From NCBI RefSeq assembly GCF_029227915.1, contig NC_079883.1, positions 12,338,001 through 12,402,000 on the forward strand: DNA of 64,000 nucleotides, in the 5' to 3' direction. Position numbers and translations under genes: made by a program. The DNA is from Hydractinia symbiolongicarpus. Taxonomy: Eukaryota > Cnidaria > Hydrozoa > Anthoathecata > Hydractiniidae. The notes under the pieces are model-generated. The model saw only the letters and a list, made by a program, of their open reading frames with translations, was not told the DNA's origin and ran no database searches. Positions 24,518 through 36,405 of the stretch are shown here, one piece after another; the stretch's first letter is position 1, and every line of letters starts with the position of its first letter.

Positions 24518-25022
24518 TTCATTTTCATTTGTTGCCTTTTCATTTCAATGGCGCTGTGATATATTTCTTGTTATAACAATTAAGGAACGTGGCGGTTGTT
24601 GAAAGTGTTTCCTATGACATTTTCCTACGACATTTTCAGGTGATAGTACGAGAAAAAAGAGCTTTCAAATGCATACAAACTCGATCTAATGCCGATCATC
24701 CAATAATCCTGACGGAATGGCAAATAAAATAAAATTCCGCCGCCTTCCGAGGACTTATATCGCAATCACGTTTCGTAACAGCCAAGCGAGGTTTTACCTT
24801 AGCGTTTAAGTCACCACCGACATTTGGCCGCGCAACTATTCTAAGCTCATTCATTTTGACTTAAGGAGGGGGCGAGCGCGGACGCAGGCCCCCACTACCA
24901 GAAATTGTACGGTCAAGTTACTGACGTTTGCAGTAATCGCAGAGGTCAGTAACTCAAAGAAATTAAATAAAAATATTTGATCACAACGTCAAAATAAATT
25001 GCACGTATTTGCCCCTACTAAT

Positions 25023-25142
25023 GTCTACGGCCATACCACGATGAACACACCCGTTCTCGTCTGATCACGGAAGTTAAGCATCGTCGGGCCGGGATAGTAC
25101 TTGGATGGGGGACCGCCTGGGAACTCCCGGTGTCGTAGGCTT
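25023..25142 (+). rRNA. 5S rRNA gene, copy 37
   Basis: Matches the consensus. Confidence 0.97.
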
Positions 25143-25647
25143 TTCATTTTCATTTGTTGCCTTTTCATTTCAATGGCGCTGTGATATATTTCTTGTTATA
25201 ACAATTAAGGAACGTGGCGGTTGTTGAAAGTGTTTCCTATGACATTTTCCTACGACATTTTCAGGTGATAGTACGAGAAAAAAGAGATTTCAAATGCATA
25301 CAAACTCGATCTATTGCCGATCATCCAATAACCCTGACGGAATGGCAAATAAAATAAAATTCCGCCGCCTTCCGAGGACTTATATCGCAATCACGTTTCG
25401 TAACAGCCAAGCGAGGTTTTACCTTAGCGTCTAAGTCACCACCGACATTTGGCCGCGCAACTATTCTAAGCTCATTCATTTTGACTTAAGGAGGGGGTGA
25501 GCGCGGACGCAGGCCCCCACTACCAGAAATTGTACGGTCGAGTTACTGACGTTTGCAGTAATCGCAGAGATCAGTAACTCAAAGAAATTAAATAAAAAAA
25601 TTTGATCACAACGTCAAAATAAATTGCACGTATTTGCCCCTACTAAT

Positions 25648-25767
25648 GTGTACGGCCATACCACGATGAACACACCCGTTCTCGTCTGATCAGGGAAGTT
25701 AAGCATCGTCGGGCCGGGATAGTACTTGGATGGGGGACCGCCTGGGAACTCTCGGTGTCGTAGGCTT
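25648..25767 (+). rRNA. 5S rRNA gene, copy 38
   Basis: C3G, C46G and C105T: three changes private to this copy. Confidence 0.94.
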
Positions 25768-26272
25768 TTCATTTTCATTTGTTGCCTTTTCATTTCAATG
25801 GCGCTGTGATATATTTCTTGTTATAACAATTAAGGAACGTGGCGGTTGTTGAAAGTGTTTCCTATGACATTTTCCTACGACATTTTCAGGTGATAGTACG
25901 AGAAAAAAGAGCTTTCAAATGCATACAAACTCGATCTATTGCCGATCATCCAATAACCCTGACGGAATGGCAAATAAAATAAAATTCCGCCGCCTTCCGA
26001 GGACCTATATCGCAATCACGTTTCGTAACAGCAAGGCGAGGTTTTACCTTAGCGTTTAAGTCACCACCGACATTTGGCCGCGCAACTATTCTAAGCTCAT
26101 TCATTTTGACTTAAGGAGGGGGCGAGCGCGCACGCAGGCCCCCACTACCAGAAATTGTACGGTCGAGTTACTGACGTTTGCAGTAATCGCAGAGGTCAGT
26201 AACTCAAAGAAATTAAATAAAAAAATTTGATCACAACGTTAAAATAAATTGCACGTATTTGCCCCTACTAAT

Positions 26273-26392
26273 GTCTATGGCCATACCACGATGAACACAC
26301 CAGTTCTCGTCTGATGACGGAAGTTAAGCATCGTCGGGCCGGGATAGCACTTGGATGGGGGACCGCCTGGGAACTCCCGGTGTCGTAGGCTT
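26273..26392 (+). rRNA. 5S rRNA gene, copy 39
   Basis: C6T, C30A, C44G and T76C, all shared with the next copy. Confidence 0.94.
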
Positions 26393-26897
26393 TTCATTTT
26401 CATTTGTTGCCTTTTCATTTCAATGGCGCTGTGATATATTTCTTGTCATAACAATTAAGGAACGTGGCGGTTGTTGAAAGTGTTTCCTATGACATTTTCC
26501 TACGACATTTTCAGGTGATAGTACGAGAAAAAAGAGCTTTCAAATGCATACAAACTCGATCTATTGCCGATCATCCAATAACCCTGACGGAATGGCAAAT
26601 AAAATAAAATTCCGCCGCCTTCCGAGGACCTATATCGCAATCACGTTTCGTAACAGCAAGGCGAGGTTTTACCTTAGCGTTTAAGTCACCACCGACATTT
26701 GGCCGCGCAACTATTCTAAGCTCATTCATTTTGACTTAAGGAGGGGGCGAGCGCGCACGCAGGCCCCCACTACCAGAAATTGTACGGTCGAGTTACTGAC
26801 GTTTGCAGTAATCGCAGAGGTCAGTAACTCAAAGAAATTAAATAAAAAAATTTGATCACAACGTTAAAATAAATTGCACGTATTTGCCCCTACTAAT

Positions 26898-27017
26898 GTC
26901 TATGGCCATACCACGATGAACACACCAGTTCTCGTCTGATGACGGAAGTTAAGCATCGTCGGGCCGGGATAGCACTTGGATGGGGGACCGCCTGGGAACT
27001 CCCGGTGTCGTAGGCTT
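26898..27017 (+). rRNA. 5S rRNA gene, copy 40
   Basis: C6T, C30A, C44G and T76C, identical to copy 39: a recent single-unit duplication. Confidence 0.94.
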
Positions 27018-27522
27018 TTCATTTTCATTTGTTGCCTTTTCATTTCAATGGCGCTGTGATATATTTCTTGTCATAACAATTAAGGAACGTGGCGGTTGTT
27101 GAAAGTGTTTCCTATGACATTTTCCTACGACATTTTCAGGTGATAGTACGAGAAAAAAGAGCTTTCAAATGCATACAAACTCGATCTATTGCCGATCATC
27201 CAATAACCCTGACGGAATGGCAAATAAAATAAAATTCCGCCGCCTTCCGAGGACTTATATCGCAATCACGTTTCGTAACAGCCAAGCGAGGTTTAACCTT
27301 AGCGTTTAAGTCACCACCGACATTTGGCCGCGCAACTATTCTAAGCTCATTCATTTTGACTTAAGGAGGGGGCGAGCGCGGACGCAGGCCCCCACTACCA
27401 GAAATTGTACGGTCGAGTTACTGACGTTTGCAGTAATCGCAGAGGTGAGTATCTCAAAGAAATTAAATAAAAAAATTTGATCACAACGTCAAAATAAATT
27501 GCACGTATTTGCCCCTACTAAT

Positions 27523-27642
27523 GTCTACGGCCATACCACGATGAACACACCCGTTCTCGTCAGATCACGGAAGTTAAGCATCGTCGGGCCGGGATAGTAC
27601 TTGGATGGGGGACCGCCTGGGAACTCCCGGTGTCGTAGGCTT
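27523..27642 (+). rRNA. 5S rRNA gene, copy 41
   Basis: T40A, shared with copy 46, five units on. Confidence 0.95.
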
Positions 27643-28147
27643 TTCATTTTCATTTGTTGCCTTTTCATTTCAATGGCGCTGTGATATATTTCTTGTTATA
27701 ACAATTAAGGAACGTGGCGGTTGTTGAAAGTGTTTCCTATGACATTTTCCTACGACATTTTCAGGTTATAGTACGAGAAAAAAGAGCTTTCAAATGCATA
27801 CAAACTCGATCTATTGCCGATCATCCAATAACCCTGACGGAATGGCAAATAAAATAAAATTCCGCCGCCTTCCGAGGACTTATATCGCAATCACGTTTCG
27901 TAACAGCCAAGCGAGGTTTTACCTTAGCGTTTAAGTCACCACCGACATTTGGCCGCGCAACTATTCTAAGCTCATTCATTTTGACTTAAGGAGGGGGCAA
28001 GCGCGGACGCAGGCCCCCACTACCAGAAATTGTACGGTCGAGTTACTGACGTTTGCAGTAATCGCAGAGGTCAGTAACTCAAAGAAATTAAATAAAAAAA
28101 TTTGATCACAACGTCAAAATAAATTGCACGTATTTGCCCCTACTAAT

Positions 28148-28267
28148 GTCTACGGCCATACCACGATGAACACACCCGTTCTCGTCTGATCACGGAAGTT
28201 AAGCATCGTCGGGCCGGGATAGTACTTGGATGGGGACCCGCCTGGGAACTCCCGGTGTCGTAGGCTT
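28148..28267 (+). rRNA. 5S rRNA gene, copy 42
   Basis: G89A and A90C in box C, shared with copy 47. Confidence 0.95.
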
Positions 28268-28772
28268 TTCATTTTCATTTGTTGCCTTTTCATTTCAATG
28301 GCGCTGTGATATATTTCTTGTTATAACAATTAAGGAACGTGGCGGTTGTTGAAAGTGTTTCCTATGACATTTTCCTACGACATTTTCAGGTGATAGTACG
28401 AGAAAAAAGAGCTTTCAAATGCATACAAACTCGATCTATTGCCGATCATCCAATAACCCTGACGGAATGGTAAATAAAATAAAATTCCGCCGCCTTCCGA
28501 GGACTTATATCGCAATCACGTTTCGTAACAGCCAAGCGAGGTTTTACCTTAGCGTTTAAGTCACCACCGACATTCGGCCGCGCAACTATTCTAAGCTCAT
28601 TCATTTTGACTTAAGGAGGGGGCGAGCGCGGACGCAGGCCCCCACTACCAGAAATTGTACGGTCGAGTTACTGACGTTTGCAGTAATCGCAGAGGTCAGT
28701 AACTCAAAGAAATTAAATAAAAAAATTTGATCACAACGTCAAAATAAATTGCACGTATTTGCCCCTACTAAT

Positions 28773-28892
28773 GTCTACGGCCATACCACGATGAACACAC
28801 CCGTTCTCGTCTGATCACGGAAGTTAAGCATCGTCGTGCCGGGATAGTACTTGGATGGGGGACCGCCTGGGAACTCCCGGTGTCGTAGGCTT
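28773..28892 (+). rRNA. 5S rRNA gene, copy 43
   Basis: G65T. Confidence 0.95.
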
Positions 28893-29397
28893 TTCATTTT
28901 CATTTGTTGCCTTTTCATTTCAATGGCGCTGTGATATATTTCTTGTTATAACAATTAAGGAACGTGGCGGTTGTTGAAAGTGTTTCCTATGACATTTTCC
29001 TACGACATTTTCAGGTGATAGTACGAGAAAAAGGAGCTTTCAAATGCATACAAACTCGATCTATTGCCGATCATCCAATAACCCTGACGGAATGGCAAAT
29101 AAAATAAAATTCCGCCGCCTTCCGAGGACTTATATCGCAATCACGTTTCGTAACAGCCAAGCGAGGTTTTACCTTAGCGTTTAAGTCACCACCGACATTT
29201 GGCCGCGCAACTATTCTAAGATCATTCATTTTGACTTAAGGAGGGGGCGAGCGCGGACGCAGGCCCCCACTACCAGAAATTGTACGGTCGAGTTACTGAC
29301 GTTTGCAGTAATCGCAGAGGTCAGTAACTCAAAGAAATTAAATAAAAAAATTTGATCACAACGTCAAAATAAATTGCACGTATTTGCCCCTACTAAT

Positions 29398-29517
29398 GTC
29401 TACGGCCATACCACGATGAACACACCCGTTCTCGTCTGATCACGGAAGTTAAGCATCGTCGGGCCGGGATAGTACTTGAATGGGGGACCGCCTGGGAACT
29501 CCCGGTGTCGTAGGCTT
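29398..29517 (+). rRNA. 5S rRNA gene, copy 44
   Basis: G82A in box C. Confidence 0.95.
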
Positions 29518-30023
29518 TTCATTTTCATTTGTTGCCTTTTCATTTCAATGGCGCTGTGATATATTTCTTGTTATAACAATTAAGGAACGTGGCGGTTGTT
29601 GAAAGTGTTTCCTATGACATTTTCCTACGACATTTTCAGGTAATAGTACGAGAAAAAAGAGCTTTCAAATGCATACAAACTCGATCTATTGCCGATCATC
29701 CAATAACCCTGACGGAATGGGAAATAAAATAAAATTCCGCCGCCTTCCGAGGACTTATATCGCAATCACGTTTCGTAACAGCCAAGCGAGGTTTTACCTT
29801 AGCGTTTAAGTCACCACCGACATTTGGCCGCGCAACTATTCTAAGCTCATTCATTTTGACTTAAGGAGGGGGACGAGCCGGGACGCAGGCCCCCACTACC
29901 AGAAATTGTACGGTCGAGTTACTGACGTTTGCAGTAATCGCAGAGGTCAGTAACTCAAAGAAATTAAATAAAAAAATTTGATCACAACGTCAAAATAAAT
30001 TGCACGTATTTGCCCCTACTAAT

Positions 30024-30143
30024 GTCTACGGCCATACCACGATGAACACACCCGTTCTCGTCTGATCACGGAAGTTAAGCATCGTCGGGCCGGGATAGTA
30101 CTTGGATGGGGGACCGCCTGGGAACTCCCGGTGTCGTAGGCTT
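30024..30143 (+). rRNA. 5S rRNA gene, copy 45
   Basis: Matches the consensus. The U1-like segment before it has GGGGGACGAGCCGGG, one base longer. Confidence 0.97.
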
Positions 30144-30648
30144 TTCATTTTCATTTGTTGCCTTTTCATTTCAATGGCGCTGTGATATATTTCTTGTCAT
30201 AACAATTAAGGAACGTGGCGGTTGTTGAAAGTGTTTCCTATGACATTTTCCTACGACATTTTCAGGTGATAGTACGAGAAAAAAGAGCTTTCAAATGCAT
30301 ACAAACTCGATCTATTGCCGATCATCCAATAACCCTGACGGAATGGCAAATAAAATAAAATTCCGCCGCCTTCCGAGGACTTATATCGCAATCACGTTTC
30401 GTAACAGCCAAGCGAGGTTTAACCTTAGCGTTTAAGTCACCACCGACATTTGGCCGGGCAACTATTCTAAGCTCATTCATTTTGACTTAAGGAGGGGGCG
30501 AGCGCGGACGCAGGCCCCCACTACCAGAAATTGTACGGTCGAGTTACTGACGTTTGCAGTAATCGCAGAGGTGAGTATCTCAAAGAAATTAAATAAAAAA
30601 ATTTGATCACAACGTCAAAATAAATTGCACGTATTTGCCCCTACTAAT

Positions 30649-30768
30649 GTCTACGGCCATACCACGATGAACACACCCGTTCTCGTCAGATCACGGAAGT
30701 TAAGCATCGTCGGGCCGGGATAGTACTTGGATGGGGGACCGCCTGGGAACTCCCGGTGTCGTAGGCTT
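30649..30768 (+). rRNA. 5S rRNA gene, copy 46
   Basis: T40A, as in copy 41. Confidence 0.95.
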
Positions 30769-31273
30769 TTCATTTTCATTTGTTGCCTTTTCATTTCAAT
30801 GGCGCTGTGATATATTTCTTGTTATAACAATTAAGGAACGTGGCGGTTGTTGAAAGTGTTTCCTATGACATTTTCCTACGACATTTTCAGGTTATAGTAC
30901 GAGAAAAAAGAGCTTTCAAATGCATACAAACTCGATCTATTGCCGATCATCCAATAACCCTGACGGAATGGCAAATAAAATAAAATTCCGCCGCCTTCCG
31001 AGGACTTATATCGCAATCACGTTTCGTAACAGCCAAGCGAGGTTTTACCTTAGCGTTTAAGTCACCACCGACATTTGGCCGCGCAACTATTCTAAGCTCA
31101 TTCATTTTGACTTAAGGAGGGGGCAAGCGCGGACGCAGGCCCCCACTACCAGAAATTGTACGGTCGAGTTACTGACGTTTGCAGTAATCGCAGAGGTCAG
31201 TAACTCAAAGAAATTAAATAAAAAAATTTGATCACAACGTCAAAATAAATTGCACGTATTTGCCCCTACTAAT

Positions 31274-31393
31274 GTCTACGGCCATACCACGATGAACACA
31301 CCCGTTCTCGTCTGATCACGGAAGTTAAGCATCGTCGGGCCGGGATAGTACTTGGATGGGGACCCGCCTGGGAACTCCCGGTGTCGTAGGCTT
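31274..31393 (+). rRNA. 5S rRNA gene, copy 47
   Basis: G89A and A90C, as in copy 42. Confidence 0.95.
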
Positions 31394-31898
31394 TTCATTT
31401 TCATTTGTTGCCTCTTCATTTCAATGGCGCTGTGATATATTTCTTGTTATAACAATTAAGGAACGTGGCGGTTGTTGAAAGTGTTTCCTATGACATTTTC
31501 CTACGACATTTTCAGGTGATAGTACGAGAAAAAAGAGCTTTCAAATGCATACAAACTCGATCTATTGCCGATCATCCAATAACCCTGACGGAATGGTAAA
31601 TAAAATAAAATTCCGCCGCCTTCCGAGGACTTATATCGCAATCACGTTTCGTAACAGCCAAGCGAGGTTTTACCTTAGCGTTTAAGTCACCACCGACATT
31701 CGGCCGCGCAACTATTCTAAGCTCATTCATTTTGACTTAAGGAGGGGGCGAGCGCGGACGCAGGCCCCCACTACCAGAAATTGTACGGTCGAGTTACTGA
31801 CGTTTGCAATAATCGCAGAGGTCAGTAACTCAAAGAAATTAAATAAAAAAATTTGATCACAACGTCAAAATAAATTGCACGTATTTGCCCCTACTAAT

Positions 31899-32018
31899 GT
31901 CTACGGCCATACCACGATGAACACACCCGTTCTCGTCTGATCACGGAAGTTAAGCATCGTCGGGCCGGGATAGTACTTGGATGGGGGACCGCCTGGGAAC
32001 TCCCGGTGTCGTAGGCTT
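31899..32018 (+). rRNA. 5S rRNA gene, copy 48
   Basis: Matches the consensus. Its unit carries the 13-bp-for-1 replacement at 32285-32297. Confidence 0.97.
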
Positions 32019-32284
32019 TTCATTTTCATTTGTTGCCTTTTCATTTCAATGGCGCTGTGATATATTTCTTGTTATAACAATTAAGGAACGTGGCGGTTGT
32101 TGAAAGTGTTTCCTATGACATTTTCCTACGACATTTTCAGGTGATAGTACGAGAAAAAGGAGCTTTCAAATGCATACAAACTCGATCTATTGCCGATCAT
32201 CCAATAACCCTGACGAAATGGCAAATAAAATAAAATTCCGCCGCCTTCCGAGGACTTATATCGCAATCACGTTTCGTAACAGCC

Positions 32285-32297
32285 TACGGCAGCTAAC
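32285..32297. other. 13-bp insertion replacing one base in a single spacer
   Basis: TACGGCAGCTAAC stands where every other unit has a single A (AACAGCC-A-AGCGAGG). It is the largest insertion in the array, is present only once, and has no target-site duplication that I can see. Confidence 0.8.
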
Positions 32298-32535
32298 AGC
32301 GAGGTTTTACCTTAGCGTTTAAGTCACCACCGACATTTGGCCGCGCAACTATTCTAAGCTCATTCATTTTGACTTAAGGAGGGGGCGAGCGCGGACGCAG
32401 GCCCCCACTACCAGAAATTGTACGGTCGAGTTACTGACGTTTGCAGTAATCGCAGAGGTCAGTAACTCAAAGAAATTAAATAAAAAAATTTGATCACAAC
32501 GTCAAAATAAATTGCACGTATTTGCCACTACTAAT

Positions 32536-32655
32536 GTCTACGGCCATACCACGATGAACACACCCGTTCTCGTCTGATCACGGAAGTTAAGCATCGTCGG
32601 GCCGGGATAGTACTTGGATGGGGGACCGCCTGGGAACTCCCGGTGTCGTAGGCTT
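32536..32655 (+). rRNA. 5S rRNA gene, copy 49
   Basis: Matches the consensus. The upstream flank reads TTTGCCACT instead of TTTGCCCCT, as before copies 51, 52 and 58. Confidence 0.97.
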
Positions 32656-33002
32656 TTCATTTTCATTTGTTGCCTTTTCATTTCAATGGCGCTGTGATAT
32701 ATTTCTTGTTATAACAATTAAGGAACGTGGCGGTTGTTGAAAGTGTTTCCTATGACATTTTCCTACGACATTTTCAGGTGATAGTACGAGAAAAAAGAGC
32801 TTTCAAATGCATACAAACTCGATCTATTTCCGATCATCCAATAACCCTGACGGAATGGCAAATAAAATAAAATTCCGCCGCCTTCCGAGGACTTATATCG
32901 CAATCACGTTTCGTAACAGCCAAGCGAGGTTTTACCTTAGCGTTTAAGTCACCACCGACATTTGGCCGCGCAACTATTCTAAGCTCATTCATTTTGACTT
33001 AA

Positions 33003-33093
33003 GGAGGGGGCGAGCGCGGACGCAGGCCCCCACTACCAGAAATTGTACGGTCGAGTTACTGACGTTTGCAGTAATCGCAGAGGTCAGTAACTC
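33003..33093 (-). pseudogene. U1: 5'-truncated U1 snRNA (consensus unit; one per 5S unit)
   Basis: Read on the minus strand, this segment matches the 3' half of animal U1 snRNA, from about nucleotide 80 to the end. It shows ACTGACCTCTGCGATTACTG, then CAGTAACTCGAC (stem-loop III), AATTTCTGG (Sm-site-like, plus 33036-33044) and GTAGTGGGGGCCTGCGTCCG with CGCTCGCCCCC (stem-loop IV, closed by GGGGGC/GCCCCC). Human U1 has the same order, with CCCCTGCGATT, AATTTGTGG and GGTAGTGGGGGACTGCG. The first 80 or so nucleotides, including ACTTACCTG and the U1-70K-binding loop I, are not found. AT-rich sequence and then the 5S gene on the other strand take their place. It cannot recognise 5' splice sites and is called a pseudogene. 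Equivalent segments lie 158-68 bp upstream of every 5S gene. Confidence 0.88.
33053..33093. repeat. 11-bp perfect inverted repeat within the U1-like segment (consensus unit)
   Basis: GAGTTACTGAC (33053-33063) and GTCAGTAACTC (33083-33093) are perfect reverse complements around a 19-nt loop. The left arm overlaps U1 stem-loop III. The right arm lies at the point where U1 homology ends, so it may be linked to the truncation event. It is present in almost all units. Confidence 0.85.
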
Positions 33094-33160
33094 AAAGAAA
33101 TTAAATAAAAAAATTTGATCACAACGTCAAAATAAATTGCACGTATTTGCCCCTACTAAT

Positions 33161-33280
33161 GTCTACGGCCATACCACGATGAACACACCCGTTCTCGTCT
33201 GATCACGGAAGTTAAGCATCGTCGGGCCGGGATAGTACTTGGATGGGGGACCGCCTGGGAACTCCCGGTGTCGTAGGCTT
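33161..33280 (+). rRNA. 5S rRNA gene, copy 50
   Basis: Matches the consensus; its surrounding unit is used here as the reference unit. Confidence 0.97.
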
Positions 33281-33627
33281 TTCATTTTCATTTGTTGCCT
33301 TTTCATTTCAATGGCGCTGTGATATATTTCTTGTTATAACAATTAAGGAACGTGGCGGTTGTTGAAAGTGTTTCCTATGACATTTTCCTACGACATTTTC
33401 AGGTGATAGTACGAGAAAAAAGAGCTTTCAAATGCATACAAACTCGATCTATTGCCGATCATCCAATAACCCTGACGGAATGGCAAATAAAATAAAATTC
33501 CGCCGCCTTCCGAGGACTTATATCGCAATCACGTTTCGTAACAGCCAAGCGAGGTTTTACCTTAGCGTTTAAGTCACCACCGACATTTGGCCGCGCAACT
33601 ATTCTAAGCTCATTCATTTTGACTTAA
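33281..33627. other. Representative 5S intergenic spacer (consensus unit, gene-free part)
   Basis: This is the spacer between 5S copy 50 and the next U1-like segment. It holds three TTTT runs just after the gene, the 12-bp palindrome TTGTTATAACAA, a 13-bp tandem duplication (TCCTAYGACATTT twice, 33373-33398) ending in TTTTCAGGTGATAG, and a hairpin CGGAAT/ATTCCG with a 15-nt loop (33476-33502). I found no tRNA, U6, U5 or U4 sequence and no credible protein gene. The short frames of 61, 78 and 103 codons seen in some units are disrupted in others. Confidence 0.7.
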
Positions 33628-33785
33628 GGAGGGGGCGAGCGCGGACGCAGGCCCCCACTTCCAGAAATTGTACGGTCGAGTTACTGACGTTTGCAGTAAT
33701 CGCAGAGGTCAGTAACTCAAAGAAATTAAATAAAAAAATTTGATCACAACGTCAAAATAAATTGCACGTATTTGCCACTACTAAT

Positions 33786-33905
33786 GTCTACGGCCATACC
33801 ACGATGAACACACCCGTTCTCGTCTGATCACGGAAGTTAAGCATCGTCGGGCCGGGATAGTACTTGGATGGGGGACCGCCTGGGAACTCCCGGTGTCGTA
33901 GGCTT
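33786..33905 (+). rRNA. 5S rRNA gene, copy 51
   Basis: Matches the consensus. Confidence 0.97.
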
Positions 33906-34410
33906 TTCATTTTCATTTGTTGCCTTTTCATTTCAATGGCGCTGTGATATATTTCTTGTTATAACAATTAAGGAACGTGGCGGTTGTTGAAAGTGTTTCC
34001 TATGACATTTTCCTACGACATTTTCAGGTAATAGTACGAGAAAAAAGAGCTTTCAAATGCATACAAACTCGATCTATTGCCGATCATCCAATAACCCTGA
34101 CGGAATGGCAAATAAAATAAAATTCCGCCGCCTTCCGAGTACTTATATCGCAATCACGTTTCGTAACAGCCAAGCGAGGTTTTACCTTAGCGTTTAAGTC
34201 ACCACCGACATTTGGCCGCGCAACTATTCTAAGCTCATTCATTTTGACTTAAGGAGGGGGCGAGCGCGGACGCAGGCCCCCACTACCAGAAATTGTACGG
34301 TCGAGTTACTGACGTTTGCAGTAATCGCAGAGGTCAGTAACTCAAAGAAATTAAATAAAAAAATTTGATCACAACGTCAAAATAAATTGCACGTATTTGC
34401 CACTACTAAT

Positions 34411-34530
34411 GTCTACGGCCATACCACGATGAACACACCCGTTCTCCTCTGATCACGGAAGTTAAGCATCGTCGGGCCGGGATAGTACTTGGATGGGGGA
34501 CCGCCTGGGAACTCCCGGTGTCGTAGGCTT
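34411..34530 (+). rRNA. 5S rRNA gene, copy 52
   Basis: G37C. Confidence 0.96.
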
Positions 34531-35035
34531 TTCATTTTCATTTGTTGCCTTTTCATTTCAATGGCGCTGTGATATATTTCTTGTTATAACAATTAAGGAA
34601 CGTGGCGGTTGTTGAAAGTGTTTCCTATGACATTTTCCTACGACATTTTCAGGTGATAGTACGAGAAAAAAGAGCTTTCAAATGCATACAAACTCGATCT
34701 ATTGCCGATCATCCAATAACCCTGACGGAATGGCAAATAAAATAAAATTCCGCCGCCTTCCGAGGACTTATATCGCAATCACGTTTCGTAACAGCCAAGC
34801 GAGGTTTTACCTTAGCGTTTAAGTCACCACCGACATTTGGCCGCGCAACTATTCTAAGCTCATTCATTTTGACTTAAGGAGGGGGCGAGCGCGGACGCAG
34901 GCCCCCACTACCAGAAATTGTACGGTCGAGTTACTGACGTTTGCAGTAATCGCAGAGGTCAGTAACTCAAAGAAATTAAATAAAAAAAATTGATCACAAC
35001 GTCAAAATAAATTGCACGTATTTGCCCCCACTAAT

Positions 35036-35155
35036 GTCTACGGCCATACCACGATGAACACACCCGTTCTCGTCTGATCACGGAAGTTAAGCATCGTCGG
35101 GCCGGGATAGTACTTGGATGGGGGACCGCCTGGGAACTCCCGGTGTCGTAGGCTT
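35036..35155 (+). rRNA. 5S rRNA gene, copy 53
   Basis: Matches the consensus. Confidence 0.97.
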
Positions 35156-35660
35156 TTCATTTTCATTTGTTGCCTTTTCATTTCAATGGCGCTGTGATAT
35201 ATTTCTTGTTATAACAATTAAGGAACGTGGCGGTTGTTGAAAGTGTTTCCTATGACATTTTCCTACGACATTTTCAGGTGATAGTACGAGAAAAAAGAGC
35301 TTTCAAATGCATACAAACTCGATCTATTTCCGATCATCCAATAACCCTGACGGAATGGCAAATAAAATAAAATTCCGCCGCCTTCCGAGGACTTATATCG
35401 CAATCACGTTTCGTAACAGCCAAGCGAGGTTTTACCTTAGCGTTTAAGTCACCACCGACATTTGGCCGCGCAACTATTCTAAGCTCATTCATTTTGACTT
35501 AAGGAGGGGGCGAGCGCGGACGCAGGCCCCCACTACCAGAAATTGTACGGTCGAGTTACTGACGTTTGCAGTAATCGCAGAGGTCAGTAACTCAAAGAAA
35601 TTAAATAAAAAAATTTGATCACAACGTCAAAATAAATTGCACGTATTTGCCCCTACTAAT

Positions 35661-35780
35661 GTCTACGGCCATACCACGATGAACACACCCGTTCTCGTCT
35701 GATCACGGAAGTTAAGCATCGTCGGGCCGGGATAGTACTTGGATGGGGGACCGCCTGGGAACTCCCGGTGTCGTAGGCTT
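35661..35780 (+). rRNA. 5S rRNA gene, copy 54
   Basis: Matches the consensus. Confidence 0.97.
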
Positions 35781-36285
35781 TTCATTTTCATTTGTTGCCT
35801 TTTCATTTCAATGGCGCTGTGATATATTTCTTGTTATAACAATTAAGGAACGTGGCGGTTGTTGAAAGTGTTTCCTATGACATTTTCCTACGACATTTTC
35901 AGGTGATAGTACGAGAAAAAAGAGCTTTCAAATGCATACAAACTCGATCTACTGCCGATCATCCAATAACCCTGACGGAATGGCAAATAAAATAAAATTC
36001 CGCCGCCTTCCGAGGACTTATATCGCAATCACGTTTCGTAACAGCCAAGCGAGGTTTTACCTTAGCGTTTAAGTCACCACCGACATTTGGCCGCGCAACT
36101 ATTCTAAGCTCATTCATTTTGACTTAAGGAGGGGGCGAGCGCGGACGCAGGCCCCCACTACCAGAAATTGTACGGTCGAGTTACTGACGTTTGCAGTAAT
36201 CGCAGAGGTCAGTAACTCAAAGAAATTAAATAAAAAAATTTGATCACAACGTCAAAATAAATTGCACGTATTTGCCCCTACTAAT

Positions 36286-36405
36286 GTCTACGGCCATACC
36301 ACGATGAACACACCCGTTCTCGTCTGATCACGGAAGTTAAGCATCGTCGGGCCGGGATAGTACTTGGATGGGGGACCGCGTGGGAACTCCCGGTGTCGTA
36401 GGCTT
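36286..36405 (+). rRNA. 5S rRNA gene, copy 55
   Basis: C95G in box C. Confidence 0.96.

Noticed and set aside
33094-33160. Search for the U1 5' half (ACTTACCTG, stem-loop I) between the U1-like segment and the 5S gene
   Set aside because: This part of the unit is AT-rich and has no 5'-splice-site-pairing sequence. A short TGATCA match is too weak to count.
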